In this document: piece after piece, positions 52,048 through 61,093 of the stretch | How positions within the stretch are numbered: the stretch's first letter is position 1 | Layout: every line of letters starts with the position of its first letter | NCBI GenBank assembly: GCA_902789225.1 | Contig: CADANC010000005.1 | Span: 1 to 64,000 of the forward strand | Direction: 5' to 3' | DNA: 64,000 bases | Source of the DNA: an uncultured Erysipelotrichaceae bacterium | GTDB lineage: Bacteria > Bacillota_I > Bacilli_A > RF39 > UBA660 | The notes under the pieces: model-generated | Told to the model about the DNA's origin: nothing | Database searches by the model: none | What the model saw: only the letters and a program-made list of their open reading frames with translations | Program-made: the position numbers and the translations under genes

Positions 52048-54168
52048 ATGAATATAAAAGATTATGCAAGTGATGTAGGTAAAACAGTAGATGAGATAAT
52101 TGCTTTATGTGATAATCTTGGAATAAAATATGAAGATGAAGAAACAATACTTAATGATGAAGATATCATAGTATTAGATAATAATCTTACACCTGATGAC
52201 GAAGAAGAATCAAATGATACAGAAGAAGAAACATTTGAAGAAGAAGTAGAAGACAAAGCTGAAGAATTAGCACAAAACACTAAATATGATTTAGATAATA
52301 ATCAAAAGTTTGAAAAAGTAAAAAAGAAAGTAGTTAGTAAAGAAAATAAAGCTAATTTCTTAAAAGAAAGAAAAAAAATATACAAACATCGTGAAAAATT
52401 ACAAAGTAATGAAGCTGTTCAAGATGAAAATGTATTTATCTATAAAAAAGATATGACAGTAAGTGATATTGCTAAAGAATTAGGTGTTAATGCTACAGAA
52501 ATAATTAAGAAATTAATGACTTTAGGAGTAATGGCTAATCAAAATGCTTCAGTTGATTATGATACAGCAGAAGTATTAGTAGCTGATTATGATAAAAAGA
52601 TTAAAAGAGAAGAACAAACTGATATTTCTAATTTTGAAAATTTTGAAATAGAAGATAATAGTGAAGACTTAGTAGAACGTCCTCCAGTAGTAACAATCAT
52701 GGGTCACGTTGACCATGGTAAAACTACACTATTAGACTATATTAGAAAATCTGATGTAGTAGGTGGAGAAGCAGGAGGAATTACACAAGCAATAGGTGCA
52801 TACTCAGTTAAATATAATGATAAAAAGATTACATTTATTGATACACCTGGACATGCAGCATTTACAGAAATGCGTGCACGTGGTGCTCAAATCACTGATA
52901 TAGTAATTATTATAGTTGCTGCAGACGATGGAGTAATGCCTCAAACTAAAGAAGCAATAGATCATGCTAAAGCAGCAAATGTACCAATAATAGTTGCTAT
53001 TAATAAAGTAGATAAGCCTGATGCAAATGTTGAAAGAACAATGACAGGATTAGTAGAAAATGGCTTAACTCCAGAATCTTGGGGTGGAGATATTATTACA
53101 AATGAAATATCTGCAAAAACAGGTCAAGGAGTTAATGAATTATTAGATAATATTCTATTAATCTCTGAAATGAATGAATATAAAGCAAATCCAAATAGAT
53201 ATGCTACAGGAACAGTAGTAGAATCTAAAAAAGATGATAAAGTTGGATCAACTGCAACTCTATTAATACAAAATGGTACTCTACGTTTAGGAGATCCTAT
53301 AGTAGTTGGAAACTTCTACGGAAAAGTTAGAACTCTAAAAAATGATAGAGGACAAAATGTAGTAGAAGCAACACCATCAACTCCAGTTGAAGTTACAGGA
53401 TTATCTGAAGTACCTGATGCTGGTGATAAATTCATGGCATTTGAATCAGAAAAAGAAGCAAAACAAATAGCTGAAGAAAGACAATTAAGGGCTAAGAAAG
53501 AAACAAAGAATCTAGCAGGTCTTTCATTAGAAGATTTATTTAGTAAGATTCAAGAAGGACAAAAAGAAATAAATGTTGTATTAAAAGCAGATGTTAATGG
53601 TTCAGCAGAAGCTGTTAAAAACGCTTTAGAAAAAATTGATGTTCAAGGAGTAAAAGTTAACATCATAAGAAGCGCAGTAGGAGCTATAACTGAATCAGAT
53701 GTAGTTTTAGCAAGTGCATCAAATGCAATTATAATTGGATTTAATGTAAGAGGAAACGCTAAGACAATGGATTCTGCAAAGAGTTATGGAATCACAATTA
53801 AGACATATGATATTATTTATAAAGTTGTTGAAGATATGGAAAGAGCAATGAAAGGTATGTTAGATCCAGAATTTGAAGAAGAAGTAGTTGGTTCACTTGA
53901 AATAAGACAATTATTTAAATTCTCAAAAGTTGGATTAATTGCTGGATGCCATGTTCTTACAGGAACAGTATCAATCAATGATAAAGCAAGAATCATAAGA
54001 GATGGAATAGTAGTATACAATGGAGAAATAAACACACTTCAACATGAAAAAGATTCTGTAAAAGAAGTTAAAAAAGATATGGATTGTGGTATAACTCTAA
54101 AGAATTGCCAAGATTATCAAGAAAAAGATATTATCGAAGTATATAAATTAGTAGAAGTTAAAAGATAA
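52048..54168 (+). CDS. infB: Translation initiation factor IF-2
   Basis: ATG 52048 with GAGGTG 6 nt upstream. About 706 aa. IF2_N segment (MTVSDIAKELGVNATEIIKKLM, about 140-165). GTPase domain with GHVDHGKTT near 225-233, DTPGHAAF, and NKVDKPDAN near 326. Then beta-barrel domains II-IV. The N-terminus is short and acidic, as in small genomes. Delivers fMet-tRNA to the 30S subunit. Confidence 0.98.
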   Translation: MNIKDYASDVGKTVDEIIALCDNLGIKYEDEETILNDEDIIVLDNNLTPDDEEESNDTEEETFEEEVEDKAEELAQNTKYDLDNNQKFEKVKKKVVSKENKANFLKERKKIYKHREKLQSNEAVQDENVFIYKKDMTVSDIAKELGVNATEIIKKLMTLGVMANQNASVDYDTAEVLVADYDKKIKREEQTDISNFENFEIEDNSEDLVERPPVVTIMGHVDHGKTTLLDYIRKSDVVGGEAGGITQAIGAYSVKYNDKKITFIDTPGHAAFTEMRARGAQITDIVIIIVAADDGVMPQTKEAIDHAKAANVPIIVAINKVDKPDANVERTMTGLVENGLTPESWGGDIITNEISAKTGQGVNELLDNILLISEMNEYKANPNRYATGTVVESKKDDKVGSTATLLIQNGTLRLGDPIVVGNFYGKVRTLKNDRGQNVVEATPSTPVEVTGLSEVPDAGDKFMAFESEKEAKQIAEERQLRAKKETKNLAGLSLEDLFSKIQEGQKEINVVLKADVNGSAEAVKNALEKIDVQGVKVNIIRSAVGAITESDVVLASASNAIIIGFNVRGNAKTMDSAKSYGITIKTYDIIYKVVEDMERAMKGMLDPEFEEEVVGSLEIRQLFKFSKVGLIAGCHVLTGTVSINDKARIIRDGIVVYNGEINTLQHEKDSVKEVKKDMDCGITLKNCQDYQEKDIIEVYKLVEVKR

Positions 54169-54188
54169 TAAATAAGGGTAGTGATAAA

Positions 54189-54539
54189 ATGAAAAATATT
54201 CGTATAGAAAGACTAAATGATGCTTTCCAAGAGGAAATTAGTAAAATAATTGCTACAGAAGTAAAAGATGATGATATTAAATTTGTTACTATTACTGAAG
54301 TAGATGCATCAACTGATTTAAGTTATGCAAAAGTATATTTTACTTGTTTAGAAGATAATAAAAGAGAAAAGATTACTGAGGCACTAAATGGAGCTTCCTC
54401 ATTTATAAGAAAATGTTTAGCTCCTAGATTTGATACTTTAAAAATCCCAGAATTAACTTTTATTTATGATAATTCCTTAGAATATGGAAAACATATAGAT
54501 GAACTAATAGATAAAATTCATGAAGAAAAAGATGCCTAA
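54189..54539 (+). CDS. rbfA: Ribosome-binding factor A
   Basis: 116 aa, usual size. IRIERLNDAFQEEISKII at the start, VDASTDLSYAKVYFT in the central KH-like fold and a PELTFIYDNSLEYGKHIDELI end identify RbfA, which helps late 30S maturation. It is the last conserved gene of the nusA operon; the next gene starts 20 nt before its stop. Confidence 0.96.
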   Translation: MKNIRIERLNDAFQEEISKIIATEVKDDDIKFVTITEVDASTDLSYAKVYFTCLEDNKREKITEALNGASSFIRKCLAPRFDTLKIPELTFIYDNSLEYGKHIDELIDKIHEEKDA

Positions 54540-55128
54540 AGTATATGATGATAGTTGGATATATATTTTTCTACTATCATCTTTTACTTGTCTATATGAT
54601 GCATTATCTACCCAAAATATAACTATTCAAAAAGAATTAATATGCTTAAATATATTTGTATTACCAATAATATTATTAGTATCTAATATAATTAATTATA
54701 AATATGATTATAAAACATCTATAAAAGGAACAATTATTTCATTAATAGTATTATTTATATTAAATGTAGTAATAGACTTTTCATTAGGAAACATTTTTAA
54801 TTATGAAAATCTATCTTATGAAATGATAGCTTTATTTATAACAGAAATAATTAATCTAATAATTTTTAGTTTTCTATTTAAACATACCAATAGAGGATAT
54901 ATATTAATAACTATAAATTATATTTTAGATATAATATTCTATCACTTTATAACTACATTATTTAATCTAAAAGAAATAATGCTAAATACATTTCTTAAAG
55001 ATTATTTTATATTTATAATAGGCAATACCTTATCAATTATAATTATCTCTATATTTGATAAATTATTAATAAAAAACTATGAATCTAGTAAGAAATGGAT
55101 TCCTAAGATAATAAAAAAAAGAACATAG
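54520..55128 (+). CDS. Hypothetical multi-pass membrane protein
   Basis: 202 aa with about five or six membrane segments and a basic C-terminus (KKWIPKIIKKR). The frame opens at ATG 54520 within rbfA; ATG 54532 is an alternative. Coupled translation with rbfA is likely. The size and arrangement resemble MreD/ECF S-component-like small membrane proteins, but no signature motif is present, so it stays unassigned. Confidence 0.55.
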   Translation: MKKKMPKVYDDSWIYIFLLSSFTCLYDALSTQNITIQKELICLNIFVLPIILLVSNIINYKYDYKTSIKGTIISLIVLFILNVVIDFSLGNIFNYENLSYEMIALFITEIINLIIFSFLFKHTNRGYILITINYILDIIFYHFITTLFNLKEIMLNTFLKDYFIFIIGNTLSIIIISIFDKLLIKNYESSKKWIPKIIKKRT

Positions 55129-55143
55129 ATTATATGTTCTTTT
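55117..55143. terminator. Bidirectional terminator
   Basis: An 11-bp stem AAAAGAACATA / TATGTTCTTTT overlaps the stop of the membrane protein and faces the convergent CPBP gene. Confidence 0.85.
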
Positions 55144-55144
55144 C

Positions 55145-55831
55145 TTATAAAAAATTTCTAAGTATAGAAACCAATATTAATGCAGTATTATGAAACATAT
55201 GCAAGAACAGTGGAGTAAATACTGAATCAGTTTTATCATATGCTAATGCGAATGAAAAACCTAAAATTCCATAAGGAATAATATATAAATATTCAATTAA
55301 AGGACCACCTAAACAATGGAGTAATCCAAATACAAATCCAGAGCATATTGCAAATACCCATCTTTTCTTTAAGACATCTCTAAATGATTTTCTAAAGACC
55401 ATCTCTTCACTAAATGGAGCAATAAATCCAGCATTAATAAGCATAACTAATGGCATTGCTTTAATCATAGCTTGAACAGCTTCTTCATTGCTAGCACCAC
55501 CACCAACAATTCTATTAATAACAAGATTTGAAATTATCATAATAACAATACCAATTGCCCAATAAGTTAAACCAGTATTAATCTTTCCCCAAGGATCTTT
55601 TTTAAATATTTTCCATTCTTTTCTTAAATCATCTTTATACATAAAGAAAAAGATAATTACTAAACATAAGTTAGAAAATAAATTTAGTAATACTCTAATC
55701 TTTGGAGTAACATTATGAATATTAAATAATAATACAGGAATATATTGAAAGAAAGAACTAAAATAAAATAAGAAAAATACTATTAATAATTTAATAATTT
55801 TAAAACCTATATCAACTTTATCTTTTTTCAT
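55145..55831 (-). CDS. CPBP-family intramembrane protease (CAAX/Abi)
   Basis: ATG 55831 is preferred with GAGGTG close upstream; ATG 55843 overlaps the previous stop. About 228 aa with six to seven membrane helices. Motif 1 SEEMVFRKSF (EExxxR), motif 2 FGLLH and motif 3 HMFHN hold the catalytic Glu and His residues. Prokaryotic members act in bacteriocin self-immunity or protein processing. Target unknown. Third gene of a minus-strand operon of three. Confidence 0.88.
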   Translation of the reverse strand: MKKDKVDIGFKIIKLLIVFFLFYFSSFFQYIPVLLFNIHNVTPKIRVLLNLFSNLCLVIIFFFMYKDDLRKEWKIFKKDPWGKINTGLTYWAIGIVIMIISNLVINRIVGGGASNEEAVQAMIKAMPLVMLINAGFIAPFSEEMVFRKSFRDVLKKRWVFAICSGFVFGLLHCLGGPLIEYLYIIPYGILGFSFALAYDKTDSVFTPLFLHMFHNTALILVSILRNFL

Positions 55832-55839
55832 AAAACACC

Positions 55840-56460
55840 TCATTCAATACTAGTAGAATCTTGTTCAATAGTAGGTTCTTGTCTAGTACTTTCAATTAAC
55901 TTATCTAAAACTTCATCACTAATTACTTTTTTTCTTTCATTTAAGAAATTTTTCATATAACCATTTATTGTACTACATAAGTTATCTACTGAACTTTGAT
56001 CTAAATCTTTAGTATCTTGAATATTACAACTAATATTTCCATTAGAATAATCATATTCTCCTTCAAATAAATATGAACTTTCATAAGAACTATATTCATA
56101 ATTATAAGAAACAACTTTAGTATCAAGAGATTCTACTATATGCATAGTTTCAGTTTTACCTGTAGTAACTTCATATGTACTAATAAATTCTTCAAAAGTT
56201 AAAGCATCTCTATTAAATACAAATTCATTATATTTTGATGATTCATTATTGTAAATAGTTTTATAATGATCATCTCTAGTATTATTAGTAGTTACCTTAG
56301 TATAAACATTTGCATTATCTTTATCTTCAACATAGCCTAGTTCTTCTAAGTTGTATTTAATAGTATGTGTAGGACTTTCTCCAGATAAATAATTAAGTAT
56401 GAAAACAAGAACCAACGAACCTATAATAATACTTCCAAATATTATCAATAATTTTTTCAT
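55840..56460 (-). CDS. Membrane-anchored hypothetical protein
   Basis: 206 aa. An N-terminal helix (4-24) without lipobox, then an extracellular domain with two Cys (ISCNIQ, VDNLCST) that may bond. Acidic C-terminus. GAGGTG precedes ATG; it lies 9 nt after the glucosaminidase-like gene and overlaps the CPBP gene region. Not recognised. Confidence 0.55.
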   Translation of the reverse strand: MKKLLIIFGSIIIGSLVLVFILNYLSGESPTHTIKYNLEELGYVEDKDNANVYTKVTTNNTRDDHYKTIYNNESSKYNEFVFNRDALTFEEFISTYEVTTGKTETMHIVESLDTKVVSYNYEYSSYESSYLFEGEYDYSNGNISCNIQDTKDLDQSSVDNLCSTINGYMKNFLNERKKVISDEVLDKLIESTRQEPTIEQDSTSIE

Positions 56461-56469
56461 AAAACACCT

Positions 56470-57480
56470 CTACATAACTTCAGATACATGACTAAATAGT
56501 TCTCTTGCAATTTTATTAATTGAATTAATTTCGCTTACAGAGCCATTATTATAATCATGAATGATACCTGATACACTAGTTCCATTATAATGAGAACCAC
56601 CAGGAGTTAAATAATTAGTCTTCATAGAATTACCAACATAATCTATAAAAGCACCTTTACTAGAAAAATATCTATATGGAGTAGAACCTTCATTACCAGG
56701 AGCTCTAGCACATACATATGATGGATTACCAAAATCTTTCCAACCACCTAAGTTATTACAAGCATTAGATACTGAAGAAGTAATCCAACCGGATTCTATA
56801 GCATGAAGAGAAATAAAGAAAAATAAATTAATATGATATTTTTGTTCAACAGTAACATAATTAACTGCATAAGGAATAAAGTTCTTAGCATTACCGCCAT
56901 ATGCATTAAGAATTGCAGTAAGTTGAGCGCTAGTTAAATTACTTATTTTAGTAACATCATTAGGATCCCAAACTACATCTTTATATGTTTGAGCATTACC
57001 TTCAATTACTTCTCCATTCCATGATTCACCATTACCAGTATCAGGAGTATCATCTATCAAACCATCCCAATAATTAGGATCAACACCATTAGAACCAGGT
57101 GCATAATCTTCACTATTTACATAAAAGACATCAGTACCACTTCTACTAGGCTTTTTAATATATTGAGTACCAGAACTATATACTTTAGAGTTATTCCAAC
57201 ACTCACTTAAATTATAATTGTTTCCTAATACAAACATTAATAGATTAATTAATAAAGGTAAAAAGAATACAATAACAGCAGCAGTAATAGAATTTTTTAT
57301 TTTATCTTTAGCTTTATCATCTTCAGGATTAATAACTTTACTACCAAATTGAATTCCTAATCCTAAGATTAATAATATAGGTACAATTACTTGTATCACA
57401 GTAAAAGCAGTCTTTAATATATTTAATAACCAACCCAAAGCAGGATCAGAACAATAACTCATTGTGTCTAATATAAGCAT
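56470..57480 (-). CDS. Pilin-like two-helix membrane domain fused to glucosaminidase-like domain
   Basis: 336 aa. Residues about 17-88 hold two membrane helices separated by a charged loop (NPEDDKAKDKIKNSI), a layout like TrbC/VirB2-type conjugative pilins. After a Gly/Asp-rich linker, residues about 190-336 resemble the Bax/FlgJ glucosaminidase fold with catalytic Glu candidate in SLHAIESGW, followed by NNLGGWKDFGNP and YRYFSSKGAFIDYVGN. It would cut glycan strands while held in the membrane. First gene of a three-gene minus-strand operon. Enzyme class is inferred from motif similarity. Confidence 0.7.
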   Translation of the reverse strand: MLILDTMSYCSDPALGWLLNILKTAFTVIQVIVPILLILGLGIQFGSKVINPEDDKAKDKIKNSITAAVIVFFLPLLINLLMFVLGNNYNLSECWNNSKVYSSGTQYIKKPSRSGTDVFYVNSEDYAPGSNGVDPNYWDGLIDDTPDTGNGESWNGEVIEGNAQTYKDVVWDPNDVTKISNLTSAQLTAILNAYGGNAKNFIPYAVNYVTVEQKYHINLFFFISLHAIESGWITSSVSNACNNLGGWKDFGNPSYVCARAPGNEGSTPYRYFSSKGAFIDYVGNSMKTNYLTPGGSHYNGTSVSGIIHDYNNGSVSEINSINKIARELFSHVSEVM

Positions 57481-57503
57481 TTAATCACCATACTTTCAAA
57501 AAA

Positions 57504-57512
57504 ATTATACCA
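57504..57512 (-). promoter_or_regulatory. Extended -10 promoter on the minus strand
   Basis: TGGTATAAT read on the minus strand, 24 nt before the ATG of the glucosaminidase-like gene; no clear -35. Confidence 0.5.
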
Positions 57513-57554
57513 TTAAATTTAAAAAAAAAGTAGATTTATTATTAAGATATTAGA

Positions 57555-57560
57555 TATAAT
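57555..57560 (+). promoter_or_regulatory. -10 element for the glycan operon
   Basis: TATAAT at 57555-57560, 27 nt before ATG 57588; -35 is weak. Confidence 0.45.
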
Positions 57561-57587
57561 AATATTAGTAGAATTAGGAGGGATACT

Positions 57588-57752
57588 ATGTATTTTGATC
57601 CAGGAACAGGAAGTTTAATTATACAATTACTTCTAGCAGCAGTAGCAAGTATAGGAGCATTCTTTGCTATATTTAAAAATAGAATAAAAAGATTATTTAA
57701 AAAAGAAGGAAAAGACAAAAAGAAAGAAGAAAAACAAAATGAAAAAAAATAG
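57588..57752 (+). CDS. 54-aa membrane peptide, YFDPGTGS type
   Basis: ATG 57588 follows AGGAGGG with 5-nt spacing. It encodes 54 residues: a start MYFDPGTGSLIIQ, one membrane helix (about 9-30), and a strongly basic tail (RIKRLFKK...KKKEEK). The DPGTGS opening is a pattern recalled from very small proteins that sit before methyltransferase and membrane sulfatase-like genes in other bacteria, which is also the case here. It overlaps the next gene by 14 nt. Role unknown, perhaps anchoring the methyltransferase. Confidence 0.75.
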   Translation: MYFDPGTGSLIIQLLLAAVASIGAFFAIFKNRIKRLFKKEGKDKKKEEKQNEKK

Positions 57753-59106
57753 AGAGTTTTCATCATTTAGAGATCCTTCAGGCTACATATATTATGAAAA
57801 TAATAAAGTATATAGATATATAGATAAATCATATTTTAAAGAATATGATTATTTAATGTCATCAGGATTATATGAAGAATTACTAAAAGAAAACTTAATT
57901 ATTTCACATAAAGAAGTAGAGAGAAATGAAAATCATATATTATTAGAAGTTGACAAAGTACCATATATATCTTATCCATATGAATGGTCATTTAATGAAT
58001 TAAAAGATGCAGCATTATTAACCTTAAAGATTAATTTAATTAGTCTAAAGTATAATATGATATTAAAAGATGCTACAGGATATAATGTTACTTTTATAAA
58101 TAGTAGACCTATATTTATAGATACTTTATCTTTTATGTCATATGAAGAAGGTACTCCTTGGGGAGCATATGGTCAATTTAGTCGTCATTTCATTGCTCCA
58201 TTATTATTAATGAAAAATGTAGATCCAAGGTTAAATAATATGTTAACTAACTATATAGATGGAATACCACTAGATATCGCAACAAATATGTTAAAAGGTA
58301 GAGGAGGAATGACAGCATATCTTCATTTAAAGTTACAAAATAAATCTATACAAAAACATAATTTAGATGGTCACAAAGAAATAAAAGAAGTAAAAATACC
58401 TAAAGATTCAATTATTAATTTAATGAAGATGATAGAAAGACAAATAACTAAACTTGAATTAAAAAAGAATTCTACTGAATGGTCTAATTATTATGAAAAT
58501 ACTAATTATAATGATAATTCTTTTAATAAAAAAATAGATACTATAAATGAATTAGCAGCTAATTGTAAATTAAATAAAAATGATATTATCTACGATATAG
58601 GTGGAAATGATGGACTATTCTTAAGAAAATTAAAATTTAATAATGACAAAGTATTATTTGATATAGATTATAATTCGATAGATAAAAGCTATATAGAAGC
58701 AAAAGAGAATAATGACAATATTTTATCTTTAGTATTAGATTTAAATAATCCATCTAGTGATATAGGATTTAGTAATAATGAAAGAAAAAGTTTTATATCA
58801 AGAGCAAATTCAAAATTAACATTAGCTCTTGCTATAATTCATCATTTATCTATTTCAAATAATTTACCATTTAATATGACTGCAGACTTTTTTAGTAAAG
58901 TTACAAAATATCTTATAATAGAATTTGTACCAAAAGAAGACTCTCAAGTTCAAATATTATTAAATTCGAGAGAGGATATATTTCCTAATTATGATATAGA
59001 TCATTTCAAAGAAGCATATAAAGAGTATTTCCAAATAATAAAAGAAATAAAAATAGAAGAATCAAAAAGAACAATATTCTTAATGGAGAGAAAAGATGAA
59101 AAATAA
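57739..59106 (+). CDS. SAM-dependent methyltransferase (NoeA-like)
   Basis: 455 aa, soluble. The N-terminal half (about 1-230) is a NoeA-like region with FRDPSGYIY, GAYGQFSRHFIAPLLL and GRGGMTAYLHL. The C-terminal half is a class I methyltransferase with motif I DIGGNDGLF near 287-295, an FDIDYNSID loop, and LTLALAIIHHLS near 355. Acts on an unknown, probably glycan, substrate. It overlaps the peptide upstream (14 nt) and the sulfatase-like gene downstream (11 nt). Confidence 0.8.
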   Translation: MKKNREFSSFRDPSGYIYYENNKVYRYIDKSYFKEYDYLMSSGLYEELLKENLIISHKEVERNENHILLEVDKVPYISYPYEWSFNELKDAALLTLKINLISLKYNMILKDATGYNVTFINSRPIFIDTLSFMSYEEGTPWGAYGQFSRHFIAPLLLMKNVDPRLNNMLTNYIDGIPLDIATNMLKGRGGMTAYLHLKLQNKSIQKHNLDGHKEIKEVKIPKDSIINLMKMIERQITKLELKKNSTEWSNYYENTNYNDNSFNKKIDTINELAANCKLNKNDIIYDIGGNDGLFLRKLKFNNDKVLFDIDYNSIDKSYIEAKENNDNILSLVLDLNNPSSDIGFSNNERKSFISRANSKLTLALAIIHHLSISNNLPFNMTADFFSKVTKYLIIEFVPKEDSQVQILLNSREDIFPNYDIDHFKEAYKEYFQIIKEIKIEESKRTIFLMERKDEK

Positions 59107-60655
59107 ACTAGCTAATATTTTTACTCAATTAGCACCATATTTAATAATAGTATTCTATAATTTCTTTTTATTTAATCATAACTTCAAAATAAATGGAGAT
59201 GAATTTGAAATACTTTTCTATGAAATTATAATAATGTCTTCAATAATATGTTTGCTTATATTCTTAGAAAAGGCTCTATTAAAAAAACATATTAAAGATA
59301 ATAATTTAATAACATTAATCCAAATCGCAACAGCAGCAGGTTATATAACAAATTCATTTATTAGAGCAATCTTAGTATTTTTAATATTTTATTTAATAAT
59401 GAATAAATCAAGTGAAAACTTCATATTATTTTCAAAATTATTTAATACTTTTTGTTCTATTTTGTTAGGAATATTAGTTATTTATAATGCCTCATTTTCC
59501 ATATATAAAGGAACATCTTATAAAGATAGAGTAAATATATATAATTATGATTATAAAATAGATGTAGATAAATCAACTGAATCACCTAATATATACTGGA
59601 TACACGTTGATGAAATGACTAATTTTGATTTTGTAGAAAAATACTATGATGTGGATTTATCTGAGATAAGGAAATATTTAAAAGATAATAACTTTGTAAC
59701 AAATGAAAAAGCTAATTTCATGGGAGGAAATCATACTTACCTTAGTTTACTAAGTATGTATTCACCACATTTCTACGATGAGTATTTTAAATATTACTTA
59801 GATGATTTAGCTGATAAGAATATAAATGGAGGATTAACTGAATATACCTGTGACTACAATGATATAACAAATAAAAGACTAGATAATGAGTTATTAAAAT
59901 CTTTAAAAAGAAAAGATTATACTACTATTCAAATTAATGAATTTAATCAATATAGTTCTCTAAAAACAGATTATTTATTTGATATAAGAGAAAACTCTAT
60001 AGATGATAATTATTTATATTTTGAAGATTTAAAAGAATATAAAAATAACGATTATATAAAATATATTAGAGGTGTAAGAATAAATACTTATACAAAACTT
60101 AATGAAAGCAGATTTCTAGGAAAAAAAGAAAAATATGATGATATAGATATATCAAAATATAAATACTTAAATGAAGTAGATAATCATGAAATAAAAAAGA
60201 TAATTAAAAGCTTAGACTTAAGTAAAAAAATCAAGTCAGATAAGAACTTTATATTTATTGATTATAATCTAAGTCACTTAGATTGGAAATTTGATAAATC
60301 TGGAAACTATATAGATGAATCAAAATTTAGAGATTTAGATAGTTATGGAAATAATTATGAGTATTCTACAAAAGTATTAATTGATCTAATTCAATATATT
60401 AAGGATAATGACAAAGATCCAGTAATAATTATAGAATCAGATCATGGAATACATAATAAAGGAATAGATGAAATGAAATATTATTTCAAAGCAAATAATA
60501 AAGAAGTAGAAGAAATGAGACATTCTACATTCAGTAGTTATTACATACCAAAAAAATATCAAAATGGGGATGAAAAGTATTTAGAAAACCCTTTAAATAT
60601 ATCTAGGTACATAGTAAATAACTATGTTGGAAATAACTATGAATATATAAAATAA
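59096..60655 (+). CDS. Membrane sulfatase/alkaline-phosphatase-superfamily protein
   Basis: 519 aa. Four to five membrane helices in residues 8-150, then an extracellular alkaline-phosphatase-superfamily domain. PNIYWIHVDEMTNFD (near 160) supplies metal-binding Asp. A nucleophile candidate Thr/Ser lies in GGNHTYLSLLSMYS near 210. A His in YNLSHLDW and IIIESDHGIHNKG near 450 supply the second metal site. The layout is like LtaS-type phosphoglycerol transferases but without the canonical LtaS motif. Likely transfers or removes phosphate or sulfate groups on a surface glycan. Confidence 0.75.
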   Translation: MKNKLANIFTQLAPYLIIVFYNFFLFNHNFKINGDEFEILFYEIIIMSSIICLLIFLEKALLKKHIKDNNLITLIQIATAAGYITNSFIRAILVFLIFYLIMNKSSENFILFSKLFNTFCSILLGILVIYNASFSIYKGTSYKDRVNIYNYDYKIDVDKSTESPNIYWIHVDEMTNFDFVEKYYDVDLSEIRKYLKDNNFVTNEKANFMGGNHTYLSLLSMYSPHFYDEYFKYYLDDLADKNINGGLTEYTCDYNDITNKRLDNELLKSLKRKDYTTIQINEFNQYSSLKTDYLFDIRENSIDDNYLYFEDLKEYKNNDYIKYIRGVRINTYTKLNESRFLGKKEKYDDIDISKYKYLNEVDNHEIKKIIKSLDLSKKIKSDKNFIFIDYNLSHLDWKFDKSGNYIDESKFRDLDSYGNNYEYSTKVLIDLIQYIKDNDKDPVIIIESDHGIHNKGIDEMKYYFKANNKEVEEMRHSTFSSYYIPKKYQNGDEKYLENPLNISRYIVNNYVGNNYEYIK

Positions 60656-60664
60656 TTATTTTTG

Positions 60665-60693
60665 TTGCAAAAACTTAAGAAATATATTATAAT
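60665..60693 (+). promoter_or_regulatory. rpsO promoter
   Basis: TTGCAA (60665-60670), 17-nt spacer, TATAAT (60688-60693). Confidence 0.8.
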
Positions 60694-60699
60694 TTACTT

Positions 60700-60774
60700 A
60701 CTGCTATTACCAGGTAATGGAATCTTCCGACCTTTACTTAGTAATTAGTGAATTATTAGAAAGGAAGTGTAACA
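60700..60774 (+). promoter_or_regulatory. rpsO 5' leader, possible S15 autoregulatory site
   Basis: The ~75-nt leader has a hairpin core ATTAC-CAG-GTAAT (about 60705-60717) and a possible outer pairing of TTACTTA with later AGTAA segments. S15 leaders in other Firmicutes bind S15; this one is not matched to a named class. Confidence 0.4.
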
Positions 60775-61044
60775 ATGGCTTTAACAAAAGAAGAAAAAGC
60801 TAAGATAATCAAAGAGTTTGGTAAAAACGAAAATGATACAGGTTCTACAGCAGTTCAAATTGCTATTCTAACTCAAGAAATTAATACATTAACTGATCAT
60901 TTTAAAGAACATAAACATGATTATCATTCAAATCGTGGACTTTTAAAGAAAGTTGGACAAAGAAAAAGCTTATTAGCTTACTTAGAAAGAACAAACATCC
61001 AAGAATATCGTGAAGTTATTAAAAAATTAGGATTAAGAAAGTAG
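60775..61044 (+). CDS. rpsO: 30S ribosomal protein S15
   Basis: 89 aa, standard length. [23 protein letters not shown], the conserved HxxDxHSxRGL ([25 protein letters not shown]) and C-terminal IKKLGLRK identify S15, which binds the 16S rRNA three-way junction. Followed by pnp, the common rpsO-pnp order. Confidence 0.99.
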   Translation: MALTKEEKAKIIKEFGKNENDTGSTAVQIAILTQEINTLTDHFKEHKHDYHSNRGLLKKVGQRKSLLAYLERTNIQEYREVIKKLGLRK

Positions 61045-61072
61045 ACACAATTTTTTAGTGTCTATTTTTTTT
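61042..61072 (+). terminator. Terminator between rpsO and pnp
   Basis: TAGACAC / GTGTCTA stem with a 9-nt loop overlapping the rpsO stop, then eight T. pnp must be reached by read-through or by its own start site. Confidence 0.75.
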
Positions 61073-61093
61073 GAAAAGAGGAAAGGAAATAAT

